NCBI GenBank assembly: GCA_964019055.1
Contig: OZ025212.1
Coordinates: forward strand, 6,511,766 to 6,575,765
Direction: 5' to 3'
Source of the DNA: Anthopleura xanthogrammica
Lineage: Eukaryota > Cnidaria > Anthozoa > Actiniaria > Actiniidae
DNA length: 64,000 nt
Positions 24,726 through 34,155 of this stretch are shown piece by piece. Numbering within the stretch: position 1 is the stretch's first letter; each line of letters opens with the position of its first letter. Under the pieces are notes generated by a model, which saw nothing but the letters and a program-made list of their open reading frames with translations, searched no databases and was not told the origin of the DNA. The position numbers and the translations under genes were made by a program.

Positions 24726-25952
24726 ATGGAAAATCAAGAACAGAGTGCATCAAACAAAGAGCTTCACAAGTTTCCTGAACACCTCTTCAATGAGGAAGAA
24801 TCCAAGTTTAAGTACAAGTTCTCTCAAACTCCTATTCGACATGTCAAAAGACCCATGAGTTCAGGGTTGCTATTGAAGGGTTTTGCCCTTGCATTTGGCT
24901 TGTGGAATCCTCGTCGAAAATGGCGTGCTATTTTTGCCCTGATATTTCTACTGGTTGATGTTTATATCCCTGTTCAAACAGCGATCTATGTGTTTGATTG
25001 TCCAACGCTTCGAGTTCGAAGTCCAGTGGCCGCTAGCTGGTTTTGTAAAAACAGGTCTCTAAACTTCACTTCAAAAGATGTGAAAGGCATTCCCTTGCCT
25101 ATGCACATAAAAGAAGGGTTTTTAAATAATGCTTTGTTGGATGTTAGTCAGCTGTTGTCTCACTTGACTTTCTTTTGGAGTGTTTGGATGCTTTCCAAAG
25201 AAAATACCTGCGTTAAACAAGAAAATACTCTCACTTTGGTGAACCCTTCAGGATGGATTAAACTGAACTGTGTACTACTGTTCTCTTGGTGTGCCCTGAT
25301 TTCTTGTGTAGTATGGCTCGCGTTTAGCATCTTAAGCTCCAACCCTGGATCTCTTGTAGTTTGTGTAGCTCGTTTAATTTCACTGTGGACCAGTCTTTTG
25401 ACATGCTGGTTATTTGGCACTTTAATATCATCGCTGGAAACTCTTGTAACCAGATGTACGCATGACATCATGACATCAGAACACCTTGATGATGTCATCA
25501 AAAAGCATCAGAAACTTTGCAAGATTATCTTTGGCACATCCAATGCATTTAAGCTGTGGTTCATTGTGCATTGGATTCTGTACACTATAACTTGTGTCTT
25601 TTGGGTTGCAAACTTTGTGTCTTATTTTCCCAGGACTTTTCAGTCTTGGAGTAGTTTGTTCTATTTCATTATCATAATAGTTATTTATTTATTCGTTTTT
25701 ATATACCCCTGCTACCGGGCTGCATTAATGACAGTAAAATGCCAGCAAATGCTTGCCAATTTCAACCTGATGAGCGAAGAAGACTGGCATGATAATCATC
25801 CATTTCGCAAGCGATCTCAACTACACTTGTTTCTGCAGTATGCCAGCTATGCTGACTGTGGATACAAAGTTGGGCGATATACATTTGGTTCAATGGCTGT
25901 GTTTTTCTCAACTCTTTTAGCAATGATGGGAATTGGATTCAAAATCCTCTGA
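24726..25952 (+). CDS. Gustatory-receptor-like 7-helix membrane protein, copy 3 (408 aa)
   Basis: This single-exon frame is intact from ATG to TGA. It has the same architecture as copy 1: a basic cytoplasmic N-terminus, a glycosylatable loop 1 (NRS, NFT), a nearly invariant 4-5 loop (HDIMTSEHLDDVIKKHQKL), and a C-terminus a few residues after helix 7. Loop 1 is close to that of copy 1, but the short 3-4 loop (LSSNPGS) and helix 6 (FIIIIVIYLFVFIYPCY) differ. DNA across the 4-5 loop is almost identical to that of the other copies, including silent sites, which suggests recent duplication or gene conversion. Confidence 0.6.
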   Translation: MENQEQSASNKELHKFPEHLFNEEESKFKYKFSQTPIRHVKRPMSSGLLLKGFALAFGLWNPRRKWRAIFALIFLLVDVYIPVQTAIYVFDCPTLRVRSPVAASWFCKNRSLNFTSKDVKGIPLPMHIKEGFLNNALLDVSQLLSHLTFFWSVWMLSKENTCVKQENTLTLVNPSGWIKLNCVLLFSWCALISCVVWLAFSILSSNPGSLVVCVARLISLWTSLLTCWLFGTLISSLETLVTRCTHDIMTSEHLDDVIKKHQKLCKIIFGTSNAFKLWFIVHWILYTITCVFWVANFVSYFPRTFQSWSSLFYFIIIIVIYLFVFIYPCYRAALMTVKCQQMLANFNLMSEEDWHDNHPFRKRSQLHLFLQYASYADCGYKVGRYTFGSMAVFFSTLLAMMGIGFKIL

Positions 25953-26430
25953 AACAGCATTCAAGTTGCTGTCAGAGAGCACTACAGAATGGATTATCCA
26001 GAACTAGATGGAAAAAAACTATAACTTGTATCATCACATATTGAAATACAGATAAATTGTAGCACTTTTCTTGGTAAAACTACGATATCATACACTGTAA
26101 ATGAACTATAGATTCACAATCAGGGGAATATCCAGGATTTTGTTCATTCAAAACTGAACTGAAGGCTTTTAATACTGACTAGTTTTACTGCTCTTATGAT
26201 CCTCTCATATCTTGTCATAGGGCCGGGTTGGGGCTCACTCAAATGAGCAGCTAATTGAGGGGGGAGAGGTGAGTAAATAATTGTACATCCCAAATTCTAT
26301 ATTTTGTCAGCACTTGCCAAATTAAAAAAAGGTTGGCAGCAAGGTGTTTATCTGTTTTTATAGTCAAGACAAATAGTATATAGTATAGACAAAGTGATGT
26401 AAGTTAACAAATATTCTGGTTTAATAAAAA

Positions 26431-26693
26431 TTATGTGGAATGTTTTTGTTTCTTTTTCTTGTGCTTAGCATCAGGGTCCTTTCCATCTAACAAGTCCTTC
26501 TTTCGCTTGTTATCTTTTCGTTTCTCAAGAATGTCACTGTCCCTCACTCTGAGTTCTGCTTCCCGCCTAGCAACTAACACACCTTTTAAAAGAGGAAGTA
26601 GTTCCTTCTCAGAGGTTTTGAGCTCTGTCAACTTTGTATTAACGACAGCTTCAATCGCTTTAACCCTTTCAACATTATATTGCGTTACCGAGG
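26431..26693 (-). pseudogene. DDX49 tail fragment 3
   Basis: About 260 bp match the DDX49 C-terminus in antisense (from TELKTSEKE through the lysine-rich tail to the stop). They are still in frame but cut off before the helicase motifs near 26693. Upstream DNA is unrelated, so no DDX49 product is expected. Confidence 0.85.
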
Positions 26694-28620
26694 TGCAAAC
26701 ATACCTTTTAGTTGCGCGCTTTTGAGAAGATATTTCTGTGTTCGAGTTACGCGCCCATCACGTAACTCGAAGTCACTAAAATTTCTTAGTCACACCGAGT
26801 TACGCGCTAGGCGTGGGAAAGACAAACTTGGGTGTGGTTGAGCGCGTAACTCGATCGAAGATTACCCGCCCTCCTCGCAGCGCTCGCAGCCATATCGTGC
26901 GGTTCGGGCCCTCACTAGGCTGTCGGTTGGGACTTCGGTCATACTTGGGGGCCTCCCAGGGGCTTGCGAGTTTTCGTTCTCATGGCAACCCTCAAGTTCA
27001 CTCTGGTCGCTGCAGATTTGCCAGGGAAGCTGTGTTCGCGTTTGTTTTTCCCCACCCCTCTCTGGTTTATTTTGGGTCCCTCCCTTTCCACTGGTCTTAG
27101 CATCAGTTTGATAGGTGCGTTAAGGATGAAACCGGTTCCATAGTAACTGGCCAAGCACCACGCTCAGTCTATTCCCCCTCGCGTCAGGGGTAGCCTGCTG
27201 GTGCCACGCATCCTTGCACCTCTGACCAAATTTAACCCTTTCCTCGGTACTGTTCCTCTGTAAGCGTAATAGACATTAACTTACGTCAACCCTTTTGTAA
27301 ACATTCCTCGTTGCCAGCCAGTCTCGAAATGAGGTCCCTCATGAAAAGCACCTATTGGCCGGTGATGAGGTCTCCTCGTTACAGCGCGACGCGCAAAAGT
27401 ATGACCACATTTAATGTATTCGCATACTTCTATGCACGGGATTTAGGTTACTGGAGACCTTCAGGGGTATGCTTCGTTTAAAACTCTCTCTACGCAACAC
27501 TTTGAACAAAACCCTACGAAACTATATATCGTTTGAAAGGTCATATGATACAGATTACGAAAAATATAGTTTTTGAACGCAATTTTTCAATCTAAAACGA
27601 TGCCGGAGCCTTAAACGCGAATCGGGTACGTTCCGTTGATGTGAATTAATGGACATGGTGTTAGCGCGTATTGATTTAAAAAAATCACTGTGTGAATTAG
27701 TGAAAGATAAACTACAAAAGGGTGTGAGCGTTTTTTGATTTTTTGCTTATTTAAAAAGTTATTGAATCTCAAAGTTGGAGTTTCCAAAAATGTCCATGTC
27801 GGTTGACGCTTTAACGCATAGAAATAATTAAAATATCAAAAATCGCTCACACCCTTTTTTTTATCAATACTTCCCCATGCTTCTTACCAAATTTCATTGA
27901 AATTGAACAAAACCACATACCCTATTAATTCATTTAAAGAGAGGGAATTGAAGTAAAAACGATCATAGAGATTTTAAGCTTTAAAGATTTGGGAGAGTTT
28001 CACTCCTCGTTAAGACGTCTGTCAACATAGTGATACCGCCAGCCAACCAAAAACAAGGAACAACGGGACCAACGGAGTGTTGACAAACACTTCGAACTAC
28101 GCGGGAAATCATCTAAAAATCGAACACTTCGTTTCTCCGGTAAACTTTTAATAAAGACACAAAAAGAATGTAGAATCCCCAAAGGTATCGAAAGTATAGT
28201 GTATTCAAGACGAAAAAGAAATCAGAAAGCGCCAGAGTTTCGAAGCGTGGTAGGACACGAATTTCATCACGCGGGAAAATCCAAAGAGTAACCGACTCAA
28301 GTATAATAGGATTAACGAGGGTCACGACGCCTTCGGTTTAGATTTATTTTCCCTTCAAATCATGTTTTTTTTAAAATAACTAGCGAACTTTTAAACATTT
28401 CGAGAAAAAAATTGTTCAAAAAGAAAGATTAATGTAGAAACTTTTAATTAGTGAAATAAAATTTTTTTACAAACATTTTACCCGCGAAGATTTGGTGTCA
28501 AGCTGTCTGGTTTTACCAAATAAGGGGTGTAAAAACTCGTTTGGCAGCAAAAAACCTGTGCATAGAAGTATGCGAATATATTAAAAGAGGTCATACTTTT
28601 GCGCGTTGCGCTGTGAATAA
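26694..28620. other. Spacer between copies 3 and 4
   Basis: No gene is recognised. The left part (26740-26860) holds several GAGTTACGCGC or complementary motifs. The part at 26870-27290 is GC-richer and unassigned. At 27304 a fragment of the copy 1 upstream sequence appears (CCTCGTTGCCAGCCAGTCTC), followed by the inverted-repeat element at 27381-28614. Confidence 0.6.
27381..28614. mobile_element. 1.2-kb non-autonomous DNA transposon with long inverted ends
   Basis: The left end ACAGCGCGACGCGCAAAAGT and a right end with TTTTGCGCGTTGCGCTGT are inverted over about 57 bp, including TATTCGCATACTTCTATGCA. The interior has no transposase frame. It interrupts a CTCCTCGTTA/AATAAA sequence that is continuous upstream of copy 5 (about 31677-31690). 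A related terminus lies alone at about 48662-48715. Confidence 0.75.
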
Positions 28621-28666
28621 ATATTTCAATCATTCATTCAATGCCTGCTAGGGAAAATAGAAGATT

Positions 28667-28692
28667 ACTTCCGGTTTCGGAATTACTTCTGG
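28667..28692 (+). promoter_or_regulatory. ETS-type site pair upstream of copy 4, second site mutated
   Basis: The first ACTTCCGG is intact. The second reads ACTTCTGG, losing the core CCGG. The rest of the promoter block is conserved. Confidence 0.45.
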
Positions 28693-28888
28693 TGGCGATG
28701 ACCTGTGACAAGCAATGGTTGTCACCGTTTTAATTAATTTTCAGTCAATATTTTTTACTAGGAACTTCTTTTGAATTTTAATGACTTCCACCTCTCATCT
28801 CTGATTCAAAGGCTTCCCATCTATAGTCATTAGCTCCCAAAACCCCTCCCCTTTCAATTTCAATACTTCAATTTAGCATTGCAGGAAG

Positions 28889-30106
28889 ATGGAATATCAA
28901 GAACAGAGTGCATCAAACAAAGAGCTTCACAAGTTCCCGAAAAACCTCTTCAATGAGGAAGGATCCAGGTTTAGGTACAAGTTCTGTCATTCTCCTATTC
29001 GACATGTCAAAAGACTCATGAGTTCAGGGTTGCTATTGAAGGGTTTTGCCCTTGCATTTGGCTTGTGGAATCCTCGTCGAAGATGGTGTGCTATTTTTGC
29101 CCTGATATTTCTACTGGCTGATGTATATATCCCTATCCCAACAACGATCTATGTGTTTTTGTGTCCAACGCTTCGAGTTCAAAGTACACTGGCTAGCTCG
29201 TTCTGTAGCAACAAGTCCGCTCTAAACTATATCAGGTCAAAAGATGTGAAGGGATATCACATGAAAGAAGTATTTTTAGAATATGCTGTGTTGGATGTTA
29301 GTAAGCTGTTGTCTCACTTGACTTCCTTTTGGAGTGTTTGGATGATTTCCAAAAAAACTACCTGCCTTAAACAAGAAAATACTCTCACTTTGGTGAACCC
29401 TTCAGGATGGATTAAACTGAACTGTGTACTACTGTTCTCTTGGTGTGCCCTGATTTCTTGTACAGTATGGGTCGTGTTTGGGATCTCAAGCTACGCCCCT
29501 GGATTTCTTGTATTCTATGTAGCTCATTTTGTTTCACTGTGGACCAGTCTTTTGACATGCTGGTTATTTTGTACTTTAATATCATCGCTGGAAACTCTTG
29601 TAACCAGATGTACGCATGACATCATGACGTCAGAACACCTTGATGATGTCATCAAAAAGCATCAGAAACTTTGCAAGATTATCTTTGGCACATCCAATGC
29701 ATTTAAGCTGTGGTTCATGGTGCATTGGATTCTGTACACTATAACTTGTGGGGTTTGGGTTTCAAACTCTGTGTCTTATTTTACCTGGACTTTTCAGTCT
29801 TGGAGTATAATATACTATACAATTGTTGCATTCCTTACTTATTTCTACATTTTTATTTACCCCTGCTACCGGGCTGCAGCATTGACAGTAAAATGTCAGC
29901 AAATGCTTGCCAATTTCAACCTGATGAGTGAAGAAGACTGGCATGATAATCATCCATTTCGCAAGCGATCTCAACTACACTTGTTTCTGCAGTATGCCAG
30001 CTATGCTGACTGTGGATACAAAGTTGGGCGATATACATTTGGTTCAATGGCCGTGTTATTCTCAACTCTTTTAGCAATAGTGGGAATTGGATTAAAAATC
30101 CTTTGA
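28889..30106 (+). CDS. Gustatory-receptor-like 7-helix membrane protein, copy 4 (405 aa)
   Basis: This single-exon frame is intact. Its loop 1 (LRVQSTLASSFCSNKSALNY) is very different from copies 1 and 3 but close to pseudogene copy 2, so these two form a subgroup. An NKS glycosylation site is kept. Helix 6 is distinctive (IVAFLTYFYIFIYPCY). The N-terminus, the 4-5 loop and the C-terminal 60 residues are almost unchanged from its sisters. Topology and possible function are as for copy 1. Confidence 0.6.
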   Translation: MEYQEQSASNKELHKFPKNLFNEEGSRFRYKFCHSPIRHVKRLMSSGLLLKGFALAFGLWNPRRRWCAIFALIFLLADVYIPIPTTIYVFLCPTLRVQSTLASSFCSNKSALNYIRSKDVKGYHMKEVFLEYAVLDVSKLLSHLTSFWSVWMISKKTTCLKQENTLTLVNPSGWIKLNCVLLFSWCALISCTVWVVFGISSYAPGFLVFYVAHFVSLWTSLLTCWLFCTLISSLETLVTRCTHDIMTSEHLDDVIKKHQKLCKIIFGTSNAFKLWFMVHWILYTITCGVWVSNSVSYFTWTFQSWSIIYYTIVAFLTYFYIFIYPCYRAAALTVKCQQMLANFNLMSEEDWHDNHPFRKRSQLHLFLQYASYADCGYKVGRYTFGSMAVLFSTLLAIVGIGLKIL

Positions 30107-30349
30107 TTTGACAACATTAAAGTTGCTATCAGAGAGAACTACAGAATGGATTATTCGGAACTAGATGGATAAAAACAGGAGCCCTGTTTGTATTGGGTAT
30201 CTCCAAAATAGGGGGACAAAGTTGGTCCGAGGGTGGGGTGCCGGTTCCCTGGATTTGCCCTTGACAATAGTTTGAAAGCCTCAACTAAAATAATAGGCAA
30301 CACTACTGCTTTTCTTAGATGTATACCCTTTGAGTAATTCCTTAGTGGG

Positions 30350-30350
30350 C

Positions 30351-30416
<66 letters not shown>
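30350..30416 (+). repeat. (AAT)n microsatellite
   Basis: About 22 AAT units lie in the 3' flank of copy 4. The matching place after copy 5 (about 33426) has only three units. Confidence 0.95.
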
Positions 30417-30417
<1 letters not shown>

Positions 30418-30862
30418 CAGATGGCTATGTATCTTTCTTTTAAGAACAGGATAAGTAGAAATCAAACAAGTCTTTTAATACTGACTAGTTTCACTGATCT
30501 TAGGACCCTTCTTTATTTTGTCATAGGGCCGGGTTGGGGCTCACTCAAATGAGCAGCTGATTGAGGGGGGAGAGGTGAGTAAATAATTGTACATCCCAAA
30601 TTCTTTATTTTGTCAGCACTTGCCAAATTAAAAAAGGTGGGCTCATCAATTCTGGGCATTTAAAACTGAAGTGATCTTAGTTTTCAAAACATTTATTGTT
30701 GGCCTTGGATTTTTTAATATTATAGTAAAGGTTTGTTTATCCAGCGAGGTGTTTATCTGTCTGGTTTATCTGTTTTTATAGTCAAGATTGGGGTAGATAA
30801 TTGTGATGTTGAATTATTGGACAAAGTAATGTAAACTAACAAATATTCTGGTTTAATAAAAA

Positions 30863-31250
30863 TTATGTGGAATGTTTTTGTTCCTTTTTCTTGTGCGTAG
30901 CATCAGGGTTCTTTCCATCTAACAAGTCCTTCTTTCGCTTGTTATCTTTTCGTTTCTCAAGAATGTCACTGTCCCTCACTCTGAGTTCTGCTTCCCGCCT
31001 AGCAACTAACACCTTTTAAAAGAGGAAGTAGTTCCTTCTCAGAGGTTTTGAGTTCTGTCAACTTTGTATTAATGACAGCTTCAATTGCTTTAACCGTTTC
31101 AACATTATATTGCCTTACCGAGGTGAAAACACGCCACCTTTTCCAGCCCTGGCTGTTCGTCAAACTCTGTGAATGTAATCATTGCTATTGAAAACCAGTT
31201 AAACAGCAGGTCTAGACCACGACTAGTATAGCAACATCTTTTGCAACGAG
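30863..31250 (-). pseudogene. DDX49 tail fragment 4, frameshifted
   Basis: This is the longest of the captured fragments, reaching back into helicase motif VI. It has a 2-bp deletion in 'aacaccttttaaaag' (the real gene has 'aacacaccttttaaaag'), other indels and substitutions. It ends where a GGGGTACTC element is inserted. Confidence 0.85.
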
Positions 31251-31460
31251 GATAGGGGTACTCCCTATGATGGACTATACGGGGATGCTCCGCCCGAAAG
31301 GGGTACTTTTTTTGGTATAAAAAGGGGTGGATTTTCTTCAAAGGTATATAAAAGGGGTACTTTTTTGCTGAAATTTGGTAGATAGAAATTAAAAGGGTAA
31401 AGGATCGAGAGTCCGGGTGGAGCATCCAAATATGAAACGACCCGAAGTACCCCCCGGGAT
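31251..31460. mobile_element. Element with GGGGTAC motifs and CCCCCCGGG end
   Basis: It starts AGGGGTACTCCCTATGATGG and ends AGTACCCCCCGGGA, with repeated AAAAGGGGTAC/GGTA motifs inside. The ends resemble the poly-G termini of the elements at 42510 and 54176. It sits in the DDX49 fragment 4 sequence. Confidence 0.55.
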
Positions 31461-31735
31461 TTTCACATGTCTTTTCTCATACAAGTAAGTCCACAAATAA
31501 CAAACAATCGCTTAAAAACGACTTTCTGTGAAAAATCATGTGATTAATTAGAGAGTGATACCAGTAGTACAATCATTGAAATGTGTTTTATCAAATATTT
31601 ATTAAGGTTTCGTACTTTTTATCTTCTTTTTCAAGTTTTCCTTTTCAGTCTTGGAGTATGATATATGATGAGGCCTCCTCGTTAAATAAAGTTTTCATTC
31701 ATTCATTCAATGCCTGCTAGGAAAAATAGAAGACT

Positions 31736-31762
31736 ACTTCCGGTTTTGGGATTACTTCCGGT
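31736..31762 (+). promoter_or_regulatory. Paired ETS-type sites upstream of copy 5
   Basis: Both ACTTCCGG motifs are intact. Just upstream, the TTCA microsatellite is reduced to about four units. Confidence 0.45.
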
Positions 31763-31940
31763 GGCGAATGAGCTGTGACAAGCACATAATTTTCAGTCAA
31801 TATTTTTTACTAGGAACTTGTTTGGAATTTCAATGACTTCCGCCTCTCATCTCTGATTCAAAGGCTTCCCATCTATAGTCATTAGCTCCCAAAACCCCTC
31901 TCCTTTCAATTTCAATACTTCAATTTAGCATTGCAGGAAG

Positions 31941-33161
31941 ATGGAATATCAAGAACAGAGTGCATCAAACAAAGAGCTTCACAAGTTGCCTGAAAACCTC
32001 TTCAATGAGGAAGGATCCAGGTTTAGGTACAAGTTCTGTCATTCTCCTATTCGACATGTCAAAAGACTCATGAGTTCAGGGTTGCTATTGAAGGGTTTTG
32101 CCCTTGCATTTGGCTTGTGGAATCCTCGTCGAAGATGGTGTGCTATTTTTGCCCTGATATTTCTACTGGTTGATGTTTATCTTTCTATTCAAACAGCGAT
32201 CAACTCGTTTGTGTGTCCAACGCTTCATGTTGGAAGTACACTGATTAGCTGCTTCTGTACAAACAGCTTTCTAAACAGCACATTAAAAGAGGAGGGCATT
32301 TTCTTTCCTTTTCACATCAAAGAAATGGTTTTAGAAGATGCTATGTTGTATATTAGTCAGCTGTTGTCTCATTTGACTTTCTTTTGGAGTGTTTGGATGA
32401 TTTCCAAAAAAGCTACCTGCGTTAAACAAGAAAATACTCTCACTTTGGTGAACCCTTCAGGATGGATTAAACTGAACTGTGTACTACTGTTCATTTGGTG
32501 TGCCCTGATTTCTTGTACACTATGGGTAGTGTTTGGGATCTTCAACTCCTACTGTGCATATTCTGTATTTCGTGTAGCTTATTCAGCTTCACTATGGACC
32601 GGTCTTTTGACATGCTGGTTATTTGGTACTTTGATGTCATCATTGGAAACTCTTGTAACCAGATGTACGCATGACATCATGACATCAGAACACCTTGATG
32701 ATGTCATCAAAAAGCATCAGAAACTTTGCAAGATTATCTTTGGCACATCCAATGCATTTAAGCTGTGGTTCATGGTGCATTGGATTCTGTACACTATAGC
32801 TGGTGTCTTTTGGGTTGCAAAATTTGCATCTTATTTTCCCTGGACTTTTATGGCTTGGAGTTTTATCTTCTATTTCATCATTACATTAGTTATTTGTTTA
32901 TACATTTTAATATACCCCTGCTACCAGGCTGCAGCATTGACAGGAAAATGTCAGCAAATGCTTGCCAATTTCAACCTGATGAGTGAAGAAGACTGGCATG
33001 ATGATCATCCATTTCGCAAGCGATCTCGACTACACTTGTTTCTGCAGTATGCCAGCTATGCTGACTGTGGATACAAAGTTGGGCGATATACATTTGGTTC
33101 AATGGCTGTGTTTTTCTCAACTCTTTTAGCAATGGTGGGAATTGGATTAAAAATCCTCTGA
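31941..33161 (+). CDS. Gustatory-receptor-like 7-helix membrane protein, copy 5 (406 aa)
   Basis: This single-exon frame is intact and the most divergent copy. Loop 1 (CFCTNSFLNSTLKEEGIFF) keeps an NST glycosylation site but little else. The 3-4 loop (IFNSYCAYSVFRVAYSASL) and helix 6 (FIITLVICLYILIYPCY) are also distinct, and residue LTGKC replaces LTVKC. The remaining blocks are nearly identical to the others. It is next to the true DDX49 and may sit at the ancestral position of the family. Confidence 0.6.
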   Translation: MEYQEQSASNKELHKLPENLFNEEGSRFRYKFCHSPIRHVKRLMSSGLLLKGFALAFGLWNPRRRWCAIFALIFLLVDVYLSIQTAINSFVCPTLHVGSTLISCFCTNSFLNSTLKEEGIFFPFHIKEMVLEDAMLYISQLLSHLTFFWSVWMISKKATCVKQENTLTLVNPSGWIKLNCVLLFIWCALISCTLWVVFGIFNSYCAYSVFRVAYSASLWTGLLTCWLFGTLMSSLETLVTRCTHDIMTSEHLDDVIKKHQKLCKIIFGTSNAFKLWFMVHWILYTIAGVFWVAKFASYFPWTFMAWSFIFYFIITLVICLYILIYPCYQAAALTGKCQQMLANFNLMSEEDWHDDHPFRKRSRLHLFLQYASYADCGYKVGRYTFGSMAVFFSTLLAMVGIGLKIL

Positions 33162-33783
33162 AACAACATTCAAGTTGTTGTCAGAGAGCACTACAGAATG
33201 GATTATTAAGATCTAGATGAAAAAAAGATATAACTTGTATTATCACCTACAGATTAAAACTCAGATAAATTGTAGCCTTTTCCTTGGTAAAACTAGGATC
33301 AATTACACTGTGTATGAACAGTAGATTCACAATAGTTCAAAAGACTCAACTAAAATCATGGGCAGCACTACTACTTTTCTTAGATGTATACCCTTTGAGT
33401 AATTGATTAATTTCTTAGTTGGAAATAATAATAATACAGATGACTATGTATCTTTCTTTTAAGAATAGGATAAGAAGAAATCAAACAAGTATTTTCATAC
33501 TGAGCAGTTTTACTGATCTTAGGAACCTTTTATATCTTGTCATAGGGTTGGGGCTCACCCAAAATTGAGGGAGGAGAGGTGAGGAAATAATTGTACATCC
33601 CAAATTCTATATTTTGTCAGCACTTGCCAAATTAAAAAAAGATGGGCTCCTCAATTCTGGGCATTTAAAACTGAAGTGGTTTTAGTTTTCAAAACATTTA
33701 TTGTTGGCCTTGGATTTTTTAATATTATAGTAAAGGTTTGTTTATCCAGTGAGGTGTTTATCTGTCTGGTTTAACTATTTTTA

Positions 33784-34078
33784 TTGAGGTTTTTCATGTG
33801 ACGTTGTCACTGTAGACAAATTTCTTCAATCTGAAAAAGTAGTTGATATTCAAAGTTGTCATACAGATATTAGTAAAAATGTGAAGTTTTGTGAAGATCA
33901 TGTGTAAAATATCAAAGATATGAATTTTATTCATTCTCTGGATTATGGACAATCTTCATGAAACTTTGCCGTTTTACTAAAATATCTACATGACAAATTT
34001 GACTGTGAACTTCTTTCCCTGATTAAACAAAAAAAATAAAATTTCCTGATAGTGTGACGTCACAGTGAAAAGCCTCAA
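33784..34078. mobile_element. Tc1/mariner-type MITE with TA target duplication
   Basis: The inverted ends are TTGAGGTTTTTCATGTGACG and, complemented, TTGAGGCTTTTCACTGTGAC. They are flanked on both sides by TA (33782-33783 and 34079-34080). The other copies of this 3' flank read straight through (TTTTTATAGTCAAG), giving the empty site. The element has no coding content. Confidence 0.85.
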
Positions 34079-34155
34079 TAGTCAAGATTGGGGTAGATAA
34101 TTGTGTAATTGGACAAATTTGATGTAAACTAACAAATATTCTGGTTTAATAAAAA

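Noticed and set aside
26431..26631. A second, short DDX49-related gene
   Set aside because: Only the tail is present, with unrelated upstream DNA; it is a fragment carried by duplication.
30151..30465. Tyrosine-rich minus-strand frame
   Set aside because: It is a translation of the AAT microsatellite.
15394..33161. Receptor-like cluster as class A GPCRs
   Set aside because: No DRY or NPxxY motifs, the glycosylated segment is loop 1 rather than the N-terminus, and there is no C-terminal tail.
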